DNA of 45,263 nt, taken from NCBI RefSeq assembly GCF_001544195.1, contig NZ_BCPY01000018.1, positions 1 through 45,263 on the forward strand, written 5' to 3'. The notes under the pieces are model-generated. The model saw only the letters and a program-made list of their open reading frames with translations. It was not told the origin of the DNA and searched no databases. This stretch comes from Tetragenococcus solitarius NBRC 100494 (GTDB lineage: Bacteria; Bacillota; Bacilli; Lactobacillales; Enterococcaceae). Each line of letters opens with the position of its first letter. The stretch's first letter is position 1. The position numbers and the translations under genes are program-made. Shown piece by piece: positions 32,311 to 40,119 of the stretch.

Positions 32311-33411
32311 TTAACTCTTTATCTTCTCTTTAAAATCAATAAGAATCTTCGCAAATTGCTTGGGCTGATCTTGGTGAATATCATGTGCTGATTGAAAACC
32401 CTCTATTAATTCTGCGCCTTCAACAAGATCAATGACCCGGGCAGCATCTTTTTCGTCCATAGCTGAAAGTAAAGTTCCATGACTATCATAGTAACTCGGC
32501 GCAGTTTCATTGCTAGGAGCCACGTGAAGTAAAATCGTCGGCACTGTGATATTTACTAAAGTTTCGGTTTGGTCAAAGTTGTCAAACCATGAATAATCAT
32601 AAAAGCTGGCGCCAAAGCGTAAATCATATTCTCCCGTGCCATCTTGTAGGTTAGCGGTTAAGTCGTAAATGCGATTCACGCCTAATATCGATGGATAATA
32701 CCAAATACGAGGAACTTGCCCTGGATGCTTTTTCATATAAGATAAAGCAGGATTTTTAACAATCTTTGCCCAATTATCTTTCCCATTTTTATTGAAAAAT
32801 GTTTGCATATAATCATGCTCTAAGCTGTATTTTGTATAATTATTTTCTGTTTCTTTTTGCAAAAAATTATAACTATTTTTAAATCCTTTACCTGCATAGG
32901 TATGTTCTGCTCGGTTCGCTTCAGTAGAGAAAAAGGGAGCATCTTCAATGACAATCCCTCGTATATTGTCAGGAGAGTTCGCCGCCAACCATGCCGTTAA
33001 CAGCCCGCCGGAAGAATGACCGGAAACAATAACCGGTTCTTTAATAACATTTTCAATAAACCAAATAAGATCTTTACCAATCACATGGGCTGAATATTTG
33101 TCAGGATCTTTACTGGAACCGCCATGACCATAATAATCCACGGCATAAATATGGTACTCTTTTGTTAAAAGGGGGAGGACCTTTGCGTAATCTTCCCAAG
33201 AAACAATTTGTCCATGCAATAATAATAAGGGAGTCTTTTTACTCGGATTTTCCCCATAATTTAAAACCGAGCCATCCGGTAATACAACTTGTTTTTCACT
33301 CATATTTGCTTTTTTAATAAGCTGAGTAATCTTTCTGTCGTAATGCATATTCTGATAAGCATAAAAAAGAATAAGCAAGATAATAACTGTCAAAAGTAGC
33401 AACCAAAACAT
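32311..33411 (-). CDS. Alpha/beta hydrolase with N-terminal membrane anchor
   Basis: A 366-residue protein. An uncleaved signal anchor covers about the first 20 residues, placing the enzyme outside the membrane. The hydrolase fold shows LLLLHGQIVSWEDYA (oxyanion region), YAVDYYGHGGSSKDP, the nucleophile elbow VSGHSSGGLL with Ser, and a C-terminal His in SAHDIHQDQP. The substrate is unknown. The ATG at 33411 is chosen for AGGAGG upstream; an earlier in-frame ATG at 33450 lacks one. It is downstream of the XRE-AbrB regulator on the same strand, 61 bases away. Confidence 0.85.
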   Translation of the reverse strand: MFWLLLLTVIILLILFYAYQNMHYDRKITQLIKKANMSEKQVVLPDGSVLNYGENPSKKTPLLLLHGQIVSWEDYAKVLPLLTKEYHIYAVDYYGHGGSSKDPDKYSAHVIGKDLIWFIENVIKEPVIVSGHSSGGLLTAWLAANSPDNIRGIVIEDAPFFSTEANRAEHTYAGKGFKNSYNFLQKETENNYTKYSLEHDYMQTFFNKNGKDNWAKIVKNPALSYMKKHPGQVPRIWYYPSILGVNRIYDLTANLQDGTGEYDLRFGASFYDYSWFDNFDQTETLVNITVPTILLHVAPSNETAPSYYDSHGTLLSAMDEKDAARVIDLVEGAELIEGFQSAHDIHQDQPKQFAKILIDFKEKIKS

Positions 33412-33472
33412 CACGTGACACCTCCTATTTTTTCGTAAATTTTCCATCATTAGTTAATGACTCATTGGATAC

Positions 33473-33934
33473 TTATTTTGGATAAAAATGATCTAAAATT
33501 TCTTGCATAGAATCTAAAAAAGTATCTGCTGATATAAAGGCCAAACCTTGATACCCAGGGTTTTCGTCACCTAAGACAATTAAGCGACTACCTGCTTTTA
33601 ATTGAAACAATTCTCTTGCTTCTTTCGGAATAACGATTTGTCCTCTTTCGCCTATCATCACTGTGCCAAAGAAGTGTTTGCCTTTTGGCGCTATCGGCAT
33701 TACTGAAGTTGCTCCATCATAATGCAATAAATCATCCACTTTTACATTATAAAAAGTAGCAAGAGCATCGCATTTGATAACATCTGGCATTGTTTCGCCC
33801 TTTTCCCATTTTGCTACTGCTTGTCTTGATACACCTATTTTTTCTGCAACTTCTTCAATCGTTAAATGATGGCTTTTCCGCAAAAAGGCTAGGTTTTTAT
33901 GCATCGTTATTGATTTATTTGTCTGTTCAGTCAT
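33473..33934 (-). CDS. XRE helix-turn-helix and AbrB-domain fusion regulator
   Basis: A 153-residue regulator. The XRE domain (about 11-66) is LAFLRKSHHLTIEEVAEKIG then VSRQAVAKWEKGETMPDVIK. It is joined to a SpoVT/AbrB swapped-hairpin domain (about 89-130), MIGERGQIVIPKEARELFQL. Two different DNA-binding folds in one small chain are uncommon but known in Firmicutes. The start at 33934 is favoured by GAAGTG upstream over an in-frame ATG at 33952, though not decisively. It probably controls itself and the hydrolase gene. Confidence 0.85.
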   Translation of the reverse strand: MTEQTNKSITMHKNLAFLRKSHHLTIEEVAEKIGVSRQAVAKWEKGETMPDVIKCDALATFYNVKVDDLLHYDGATSVMPIAPKGKHFFGTVMIGERGQIVIPKEARELFQLKAGSRLIVLGDENPGYQGLAFISADTFLDSMQEILDHFYPK

Positions 33935-33958
33935 ATTTTTCACTTCTTTCATACGTTC

Positions 33959-33986
33959 AGTTTACCCTATAATAGGTACAAAGCAA
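33959..33986 (-). promoter_or_regulatory. Promoter and dyad of the XRE-AbrB gene
   Basis: On the minus strand TTGCTT (33981-33986) and TAAACT (33959-33964) are 16 bases apart. The spacer holds the dyad CCTAT-A-ATAGG at 33966-33976, a likely operator. Confidence 0.5.
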
Positions 33987-34150
33987 CCAACCGCTTTTAA
34001 CAAATAATGTTAAAGATGGTTACCAGTGAATACTTTTAGCATCTTAATAAAAAATCTCCGTGAAACGTTCGCAAATCATCGGATTTTTGTTATTTAATCC
34101 CTTCTCTTCTATCTGTAAAATTATTTTCATATTATTTATTAAATAATGAC

Positions 34151-34181
34151 TTGACCTTTACGTTGGGTAAACCTTTATAGT
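34151..34181 (+). promoter_or_regulatory. MerR-type promoter with 19-bp spacer
   Basis: TTGACC (34151-34156) and TATAGT (34176-34181) are 19 bases apart, the long spacing that MerR activators correct. The spacer contains the dyad TTTAC-GTTGG-GTAAA (34157-34171). This supports autoregulation by the TipAS-like protein. Confidence 0.8.
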
Positions 34182-34204
34182 AAAAAATGAAAGGAGGAAA
34201 CCCA

Positions 34205-34969
34205 ATGGAATATACGATCAAACAAGTCGCTGATATCGCTGGCATTAGTACACGCACTCTGCGTTATTATGACCAAATTGCTTTACTAAAGCCCGCGTCT
34301 ATTTCTGAGGCAGGTTACCGTATTTATAGTGATGATGAAATCGATCGATTGCAGCAAATTCTACTTTATCGTTCGTTAGGAATGCAGTTAAAACAAATTC
34401 AATCTATACTGGACAATCCAAGATTTCATGCATTGACCGCTTTAGAAGAACATCAGCAAAATCTAGAAGCAGAAAAAGAAAAAATTGAGCAATTGTTAAT
34501 CACCGTGAAAAAGACCATCCAATCGAAGAAAGGAGAAATTAAAATGAGTGCCGAAGAAAAATTTGAAGGATTTAAAAAAGAACGTTTAAATGAAAATGAA
34601 AAACTATACGGTAAAGAGATTCGAGAAAAATATGGCAAAGAAACCATCGAGAAATCAAACAAAAAATTTATGAATCTTAGCCAGGAAGATTTTCAAAAGA
34701 TGCAAGAAGCAGAAAACGAATTATTTGTTCGTCTAGACCAATTAGCCCAAAGCAAGGATCTAGAAAGTCAGGCGGCAAAAGAAGTTTATAGACTTCATAA
34801 ACAATGGTTGTCCTATACTTGGCCAAACTATTCAGCTAAAGCACACCGAGGATTAGTACAAATGTATCTAGCAGACGACCGTTTTGCCAAATACTATAAT
34901 GAACGTGCAGAAAAAGAGGTCGTTTCACTTTTGCATGACGTGGTTATGAAATATGCTGAAGACGAATAA
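34205..34969 (+). CDS. MerR family regulator with TipAS antibiotic-sensing domain
   Basis: A 254-residue regulator. The MerR helix-turn-helix and winged region cover residues 1-70 (QVADIAGISTRTLRYYDQIALL, AGYRIYSDDEIDRLQQILLY). A coiled coil follows, and a C-terminal TipAS domain (about 130-254) contains LSQEDFQKMQEAENELFVRL and HKQWLSYTWPNYSAKAHRGL. TipA-like proteins bind thiopeptide and other antibiotics and activate their own gene. The ATG has AAAGGAGG upstream. A second strong ribosome binding site inside the gene (34529-34535) precedes an in-frame ATG at 34544. Confidence 0.92.
   Translation: MEYTIKQVADIAGISTRTLRYYDQIALLKPASISEAGYRIYSDDEIDRLQQILLYRSLGMQLKQIQSILDNPRFHALTALEEHQQNLEAEKEKIEQLLITVKKTIQSKKGEIKMSAEEKFEGFKKERLNENEKLYGKEIREKYGKETIEKSNKKFMNLSQEDFQKMQEAENELFVRLDQLAQSKDLESQAAKEVYRLHKQWLSYTWPNYSAKAHRGLVQMYLADDRFAKYYNERAEKEVVSLLHDVVMKYAEDE
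34529..34546 (+). promoter_or_regulatory. Internal ribosome binding site and start of a short TipAS form
   Basis: AAAGGAG at 34529-34535 stands 8 bases before an in-frame ATG (codon 114 of the gene) that opens with MSAEEKFEGF. It would give a 141-residue protein holding only the ligand domain, as with TipAL/TipAS of Streptomyces. Confidence 0.6.
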
Positions 34970-34975
34970 AAAATA

Positions 34976-35020
34976 AAACCATCACAAACAACTACAGAAC
35001 AAGGTTGTTTATGATGGTTT
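34976..35020. terminator. Bidirectional terminator between the TipAS-like and ClbS-like genes
   Basis: A 17-bp stem with one mismatch (34976-34992 with 35004-35020) is built around AAACCATCA and TGATGGTTT. It is flanked by A and T runs, between two convergent genes. Confidence 0.8.
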
Positions 35021-35023
35021 ATT

Positions 35024-35533
35024 TTAAAGCGTTATTTTTTTCCATTTACGAATTTTCGTTCGAAAGTTTGTAAATGGAGCTACTGTATTGATATGAACCC
35101 ATTTCCATACCGGCCACTCAGACTTGTTCATTGCCCAATTTCTTTGTCTGGGATCAAATAATTCTTGGTTGGTCAGTGTATTCAGCCACGTATCTAGTTT
35201 GTTAACAGCCACACTTAACTGTTCAAGCTGCTCTTTTAAAGTATACTTTCCATAGGTAATATAAAAAGATTGGTACAGTCCTCCTAGATTATTCCATTTG
35301 TACCCTTCCGCAGGTGTCTGCACATCTAATCCTGCTTGTTCTTTTTTATCCCAATTTAATAACAAATTAATCCAACCTAATTGATAAGACAAATTTTCCG
35401 ATGGTGTTTTATCAACCTCCTTAATTCGTTTGTTTCGTAACTCTTCTGGTATATCTTCAAATTCGGCAATATATTTTTTATATTTGTCACAAATCGTGTC
35501 TATCAATTCTTGCTTATTCTTATATTGTTTCAT
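35024..35533 (-). CDS. ClbS/DfsB family (DUF1706) protein
   Basis: A 169-residue DinB-like helical protein of the ClbS/DfsB family. Typical stretches are [17 protein letters not shown], the core [20 protein letters not shown] (about residues 50-69), [18 protein letters not shown] and [15 protein letters not shown] at the end. It is more typical of the family than the protein at 90-644. Its ATG overlaps the stop of the VOC gene upstream by 4 bases. Possible roles are protection from a reactive small molecule, but no substrate is known. Confidence 0.87.
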   Translation of the reverse strand: MKQYKNKQELIDTICDKYKKYIAEFEDIPEELRNKRIKEVDKTPSENLSYQLGWINLLLNWDKKEQAGLDVQTPAEGYKWNNLGGLYQSFYITYGKYTLKEQLEQLSVAVNKLDTWLNTLTNQELFDPRQRNWAMNKSEWPVWKWVHINTVAPFTNFRTKIRKWKKITL

Positions 35534-36003
35534 CTAGGTTCTCCCTTCTTACTTGGATCAACTTCTTTTTCTTTGGTAAGCTGAATTATTGTACCAAACG
35601 GATCTTGAATAATCGCATAAAAGTCAGCAAATTCGTTTTCCAAAGGTGCTTGAATGACTTTGACTTTCTCTTCTTGTACGGCTTTTTCATAAAGTCTTTT
35701 AGCCGTCGTTAAATCTTGTGGCAAAATACTAAAGGAAACCTGGTTTCCCTGCGTAAAGTTCATTTGCTCATAAATCGGATTATCTGCAATTTGTAACTGT
35801 AATGCTCCAATTTGTACAATCGAATGAGAAATAAAATTTTCCTGACCTTTTGGCAGCTTCATTGCCGAGTTCAATTGTTCTTTAAATTCTTTATTACTGA
35901 TTTTAAATAACACTCTCCCCTCAAAAACCCTTTGATAAAACGAGATCGCTTCTTCTGCTTGACCATTCAACGATAAAAATATCGCAAATTCTAATTCTTT
36001 CAT
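35530..36003 (-). CDS. VOC family protein (PhnB/glyoxalase-like)
   Basis: A 157-residue protein with two VOC half-folds: [20 protein letters not shown] and YQRVFEG at the start, and [20 protein letters not shown] near the end. The PhnB-like group has varied or unknown activity; some members are metalloenzymes acting on toxic small molecules. The ATG at 36003 is chosen for GAGAGG 9 bases upstream, over an ATG at 36012. It is the first gene of a two-gene operon with the ClbS-like protein, divergent from the WYL regulator. Confidence 0.85.
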   Translation of the reverse strand: MKELEFAIFLSLNGQAEEAISFYQRVFEGRVLFKISNKEFKEQLNSAMKLPKGQENFISHSIVQIGALQLQIADNPIYEQMNFTQGNQVSFSILPQDLTTAKRLYEKAVQEEKVKVIQAPLENEFADFYAIIQDPFGTIIQLTKEKEVDPSKKGEPR

Positions 36004-36079
36004 GCTATTCATCCTCTCTTTTTGTTACAATGATTGTAGCATTTAAAGATGTCAATACTTGAAACCGTTGGAGGATATA

Positions 36080-37015
36080 ATGAAAAAATCTGAACGAATC
36101 AATCAAGAACTTTTCTTTTTTAAAGAACATAAAAAATTTAATCTAGCAGACCTAATAAATACGTTTCATATTTCTAAAAGTACAGCGCTCCGTGACATTG
36201 AAGAACTTGAACGTTTAGGAGTCCCTCTATACGTAGATAATGGTCGTTATGGCGGGTATAAAGTGTTGGATAACTCCCTTTTACCCCCGGTTTACTTTAA
36301 AGAAAACGAAATTTTTGCCATCTTTTTTTCTTTACAATTGCTACATTCAATTATTGACTCTCCATTTGAACATTCCTACGAACAGATTAGAAAAAAACTT
36401 TTACAAACATTTAATGATAAAAAACAACAACAAATCATCCAGGCAATGGAAAGCGTTCGCTATGAGGGTATTAAACAAATTGCTGCAACGAACAATCTAG
36501 AAACATTATTTAGTAGTATTTTAAACAACCAAATCGTCACATTTAATTATACGCGTTATGAAAAGGACCAAAAAAACATCTTACCTATTCGCTTGGTTAT
36601 CATCGATGGCTTTTGGTATTGTAGTGGGTTAGATTTAGATAAAAACGCATGGCGCACCTATCGCTGCGAATTTATTGAAATCCTAGAGGTAACAAAAAAT
36701 AATACCCTTAAGTTAACTAACGAAGAAATACAAGCTTCGCTTTTAGCCCAACAAGAAAGCTATAGAAATATCGAGTTTAAAGTAAAAACCACTTCGCTTG
36801 GTAAAGAATATTTTTTAAAGCATCCATTCTCGAATATGCAGTTAGCCAAAACAACTTCCGATACTTATATCATAGGAAAAATCAACAAAAGCGAATTGAA
36901 CTTTCTTGCAAATTACCTACTTGCTTTTGGCGATCAAATACAAATTTTAAAACCTATTGCATTAAAAGAAGAATACCTTTGTTTACTTGTGCGTATGTTC
37001 GATCAAAACAAATAA
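36080..37015 (+). CDS. WYL-domain transcriptional regulator (YafY-like)
   Basis: A 311-residue regulator with an N-terminal helix-turn-helix (about 1-60), in which FHISKSTALRDIEELERLGV is the recognition region and VDNGRYGGYKV the wing. A WYL domain follows (about 135-215; IVTFNYTRYEKDQ, DGFWYCSGLDLD). A C-terminal WCX-like extension completes the usual length. WYL domains bind small ligands or nucleic acid. The ATG at 36080 follows GGAGG; a TTG 7 codons earlier is rejected. It is divergent from the VOC/ClbS-like operon, its probable target. Confidence 0.88.
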   Translation: MKKSERINQELFFFKEHKKFNLADLINTFHISKSTALRDIEELERLGVPLYVDNGRYGGYKVLDNSLLPPVYFKENEIFAIFFSLQLLHSIIDSPFEHSYEQIRKKLLQTFNDKKQQQIIQAMESVRYEGIKQIAATNNLETLFSSILNNQIVTFNYTRYEKDQKNILPIRLVIIDGFWYCSGLDLDKNAWRTYRCEFIEILEVTKNNTLKLTNEEIQASLLAQQESYRNIEFKVKTTSLGKEYFLKHPFSNMQLAKTTSDTYIIGKINKSELNFLANYLLAFGDQIQILKPIALKEEYLCLLVRMFDQNK

Positions 37016-37118
37016 ACGAAGCAACCGTATTTAACAACAAAGTTTTTTCAGTCAAAACAACTTATTAAGCTACCAATCAATTGTTAAAACAGGTTTTCTT
37101 TTTTAAGTTTTCCAGAAT

Positions 37119-37154
37119 AAAAAAGACTTGATAGAAAGTTATCAAGTCTTTTTT
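37119..37154. terminator. Bidirectional terminator between the WYL and CvpA genes
   Basis: AAAAAAGACTTGATA and TATCAAGTCTTTTTT form a perfect 15-bp stem with a 6-base loop, between the convergent WYL and cvpA genes. Confidence 0.88.
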
Positions 37155-37175
37155 CGTTTTATAAATCTATCATAC

Positions 37176-37673
37176 TCATAATTCTGCCATTTTTTCCGAA
37201 AGAACGGGGGTACCTTCTACAATGGATTGAGCTAATGTTGAATCCGAAACCGTTTGTTGTGCAGCAGCATGTGGTACAAATGCAATAAGATTTAATAACA
37301 AGAAAATCGCCACATATACTTTTACAACACCAAAAGCTCCCCCAAGCCAACGATTTGCAATGTTTAATAAAGGCAAACTAGCCAAAAATTCTAGTGAAGA
37401 ACCTAAAATGTTCCACAAAATTCTTATGCCAATGAATAAAAGTACAAAAGCAATGGCTTGGTAGTAAAAACCTTCTGTTATACCGCTCACAGCATCTGGT
37501 GAAGGGATCCATCTTAGATAAGAGGCCAAAGCACCTGAATAAAGATAAGCAGCAGCAAGTGCAACAATAAAGCCGGTTAAACCAACGACTTGAAGAACTA
37601 AGCCTCTTTTGAGTCCCATAAAGAATCCACCAGCTAGAAAAAGTACAATAAGCAATGTAAGTAACATTGTCAT
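37176..37673 (-). CDS. CvpA family membrane protein
   Basis: A 165-residue protein with four transmembrane helices of the CvpA (colicin V production) family. Typical features are FFMGLKRGLVLQVVGLTGFI near the start and LPLLNIANRWLGGAFGVVKV in the third quarter. In E. coli CvpA affects purine-dependent colicin V production and envelope integrity; in Firmicutes its role is unknown. AAAGGA precedes either of two possible starts (37673 or 37667). Confidence 0.88.
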   Translation of the reverse strand: MTMLLTLLIVLFLAGGFFMGLKRGLVLQVVGLTGFIVALAAAYLYSGALASYLRWIPSPDAVSGITEGFYYQAIAFVLLFIGIRILWNILGSSLEFLASLPLLNIANRWLGGAFGVVKVYVAIFLLLNLIAFVPHAAAQQTVSDSTLAQSIVEGTPVLSEKMAEL

Positions 37674-37869
37674 TTCTTCCTTTCGTCTATTTTTTCTGTC
37701 TGTAACAAACCTAAAACCGTTAAATTCCAACTACGTCTTTTCTACTAACTGTATTCTACCTATTAATGTGGACTTTATGTTAAACTTTTCTCATTTTTAT
37801 AATTTTTATAATTTAATACAGTTGTTACTGTTATACATCTGCAGTTACCTTCTACGTGCTACAAAAAAC

Positions 37870-38298
37870 TCATCCCCACCACTTAATGTAGTTTATTTGA
37901 TCTTTGCGTTTCCTAAAACCTTTTGCTTCATAAAATTTTTGGGCTGACTTTCTTTCAAAACCTGAGACTAAACGGATTCCCGCGCTTCCTTGTTTTTTGG
38001 CCCAATTTTGACCTGCTTCTAATAATTGCGAAGCTACCCCTTGTCCTTGTTTTTTTGGAAGCACTGCTAATGTCAAAATATTTTTTAGACTTTTATGATA
38101 GGTATTTTCATAATCTGCAAGATGAATGTAGCCAATAACTTGCTCCTCTTTTTCGTAAACATAGATTTGGTTATTCGGTAAATTTTGAATTATTTTTAGT
38201 TTTTCTAAGGTATCTTGTATGGGGAAATCATACCGTAAACTTTCCTTATTAATGTTTTGAATAGCCGAAGCATCTTTTAACTCCATTGTCCGAATCAT
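37870..38298 (-). CDS. GNAT family N-acetyltransferase
   Basis: A 142-residue acetyltransferase with the acetyl-CoA loop LAVLPKKQGQGVASQLLEAG (about residues 75-94, with the Q-G-Q-G-V-A motif) and the end motif KSAQKFYEAKGFRKR. The substrate is unknown. AAGGAGAG lies upstream of the ATG. It starts 12 bases after the uracil-DNA glycosylase gene, so the two share a transcript. Confidence 0.9.
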   Translation of the reverse strand: MIRTMELKDASAIQNINKESLRYDFPIQDTLEKLKIIQNLPNNQIYVYEKEEQVIGYIHLADYENTYHKSLKNILTLAVLPKKQGQGVASQLLEAGQNWAKKQGSAGIRLVSGFERKSAQKFYEAKGFRKRKDQINYIKWWG

Positions 38299-38310
38299 AC
38301 AATTCTCTCC

Positions 38311-38949
38311 TTACTTTTTGGTATTTGTCACCTTTTCAATGACTGTAGACAAATGATCCCAGTCTTTGTTTATCGTTTCTTTCAAATTACGATTATAAAG
38401 AATTGCAGCAGGATGATACATAGGATAAATAAAGTACTTCTTTTCGGTTTCCTCATAATTTTTGTTATCGTTTGATAGCTGATAAATAGGCTGTTCCAAT
38501 TTTTTCCCATGATATTTAGAAACCGTGTACTGATTTCCCAATATTCGTTTTAGAGCACTATTTCCCAAAGCAACAATAATTTGGGGTTGAACAGTTTTTA
38601 TTTCATAATCAAAAAGTGGAGCAAAAAGACGGACTTCTGATTTATTAGGCGTACGATTAGGATAGCTTCTTTTTTCTCCCTTTTTCTTTACGCTATAAGG
38701 TCGACTTTTAACTACACTTGTCATATAGATATCTTTTCTTTGGAGACGAATTCTTTCAAGCGCTGCATCCAACCCCTTTCCCGCTTGGCCACTAAAAGGA
38801 ATTTGTGTTTTAATTTCTGTCTGTCCAGGAGCTTCAGCTACAAGCATCACCATAGCATTCTCTGCTCCTCTGCCTGGCAAAAATCCCTCTAATTGAAATT
38901 TTTTGCTTTGATTTATAATTTCTTTTTTTAAATTGTTTGGATAATCCAC
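38311..38949 (-). CDS. Uracil-DNA glycosylase family protein without Fe-S cysteines
   Basis: A 212-residue protein of the uracil-DNA glycosylase superfamily, close to families 4/5. Motif I is VAEAPGQTE and motif II is MYHPAAILYNRN, with VALGNSALKRILG between. Family 4 enzymes hold a 4Fe-4S cluster with four cysteines; this protein contains no cysteine at all. A GTG at 38949 with AAGGAG 9 bases upstream is the likely start. An ATG at 38976 has no ribosome binding site. It is first in an operon with the GNAT gene. Confidence 0.85.
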   Translation of the reverse strand: MDYPNNLKKEIINQSKKFQLEGFLPGRGAENAMVMLVAEAPGQTEIKTQIPFSGQAGKGLDAALERIRLQRKDIYMTSVVKSRPYSVKKKGEKRSYPNRTPNKSEVRLFAPLFDYEIKTVQPQIIVALGNSALKRILGNQYTVSKYHGKKLEQPIYQLSNDNKNYEETEKKYFIYPMYHPAAILYNRNLKETINKDWDHLSTVIEKVTNTKK

Positions 38950-39087
38950 TCTTGTTCGCTCCTTTTTACCATGCAATTCAAAGCTTTTTATAAGAAAAGG
39001 CTATCATAATTCCCTCTATTGTACAAAATAAATCCATTAAGCACGCTGAATAATATTTTCTCTTGCCTATTTATGTAGTTAAAATAA

Positions 39088-39118
39088 AAAGTCCCCATCT
39101 AATATAGACAAGGACTTT
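39088..39118 (-). terminator. Terminator of the LysM gene
   Basis: AAAGTCC and GGACTTT pair at the base with a short inner helix. On the minus strand the stem is followed by TTTTATTTT. It lies 24 bases beyond the stop codon. Confidence 0.6.
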
Positions 39119-39141
39119 ACAATATATTTATAGGTAAATAA

Positions 39142-39762
39142 TTACCACCAGTTGTTTGCACTTCTAAAGCTTAATGCATTTGCAACAGAACCATAACGAC
39201 TATTCGCATAATTAATCATGCCTTTTGTTTGTTCTTCTACACTACCAGTTCCCCATGACTCTTTTGTTTGTCCAAGGCCACGGTATCCTAGAGGATTCAC
39301 TGCGTTAGGATTTCCGCCAGACTCTGGCATAACGATGGTATTCCACATTTCTTCAGTACCACCTGCGGCTAAGAACTGAGCCTTAGTCGAACCACCATTA
39401 GAACTCGAAGTTTCTTGTGCTGGTTGTTGTTCAGCTGCTGGTTGTTGTTCTACTTGTTGTTTTGGAGCAGATGCAGATGCTGTTTGTTCTTGTACTGGAG
39501 CTTGTTGTGCTTTAGTATCTTTTCCATCAGTTGGGATCGTTAACTGTTCACCTACATAAATCATATTTTCATCTTCAATATGATTGGCTTTAACGATTGG
39601 ACCAACCAAGCTCTTGTCTCCAACATATTTAGTTGAAATCTTTGATAATGAATCATTCGATTGGATTGTATAAATTTCATCTGCATTTGCAGTAGTCGTG
39701 CTAACCGCGAAAATCGTTCCTGCTGTTAGTGCAGTTCCTAGTAATAATTTCTTAAGTTTCAT
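39142..39762 (-). CDS. Secreted LysM protein with transglycosylase-like domain
   Basis: A 206-residue cell-wall protein. A Sec signal peptide ends at about residue 27 (TTANA, then DE). One LysM repeat covers 30-77 (YTIQSNDSLSKISTKYVGDK). A Gln/Ala-rich linker (about 83-125) leads to a C-terminal lysozyme-like domain (129-206) with MWNTIVMPESGGNPNAVNPL, whose Glu would be catalytic, and GYRGLGQTKESW. Similar small proteins are abundant in enterococci and lactobacilli, as aggregation-promoting or wall-remodelling factors. It has a strong GGAGG ribosome binding site. Confidence 0.9.
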   Translation of the reverse strand: MKLKKLLLGTALTAGTIFAVSTTTANADEIYTIQSNDSLSKISTKYVGDKSLVGPIVKANHIEDENMIYVGEQLTIPTDGKDTKAQQAPVQEQTASASAPKQQVEQQPAAEQQPAQETSSSNGGSTKAQFLAAGGTEEMWNTIVMPESGGNPNAVNPLGYRGLGQTKESWGTGSVEEQTKGMINYANSRYGSVANALSFRSANNWW

Positions 39763-39851
39763 GAATAAGTACCTCCGAGATTTTTTTAACTATGTGGTCT
39801 TTCCACGCCCATTAATTTACCATAAAATAGTGTTTTGTATGTTAAGCGTAT

Positions 39852-39867
39852 ATAACATTTCATTACA
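39852..39867 (-). promoter_or_regulatory. Weak WalR-like site upstream of the LysM gene
   Basis: On the minus strand TGTAAT and TGTTAT are separated by 4 bases; the WalR consensus TGTWAH-N5-TGTWAH has 5. WalRK controls wall hydrolases, but the spacing is off by one. The 357-bp gap from 39763 to 40119 otherwise holds A/T-rich sequence and a hairpin. Confidence 0.25.
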
Positions 39868-40054
39868 TTTATAACGAAATGAAAACAAAATGAAATATTC
39901 AATAGACAAAAGCTTATTACACTAGTTTTTACTAGCTATTAACTTATTTAGTCAATTTTTTAAGTAGCAAAAAAATGAAAGCTTTTCTGGAAAACTTTTT
40001 TGTTTTTCCAAAAAGACGGACATTTTGTTTTTTTCTTCTCTAAAAATAGACAGA

Positions 40055-40096
40055 TGAGAACTCGCTAAAACGAAATAACAGTTTAGCGAGTTCTCA
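40055..40096 (-). terminator. Hairpin downstream of the decayed small membrane protein gene
   Basis: TGAGAACTCGCTAAA and TTTAGCGAGTTCTCA form a perfect 15-bp stem with a 12-base loop, 24 bases beyond the stop. T-rich sequence follows on the plus strand more clearly than on the minus strand. Confidence 0.6.
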
Positions 40097-40119
40097 CCTT
40101 TTATTATTTTTTCAAAATA

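Noticed and set aside
39852-39867. WalR binding site as a confident regulatory call
   Set aside because: The spacing between half-sites is 4 and not 5, so it is reported only as a weak candidate.
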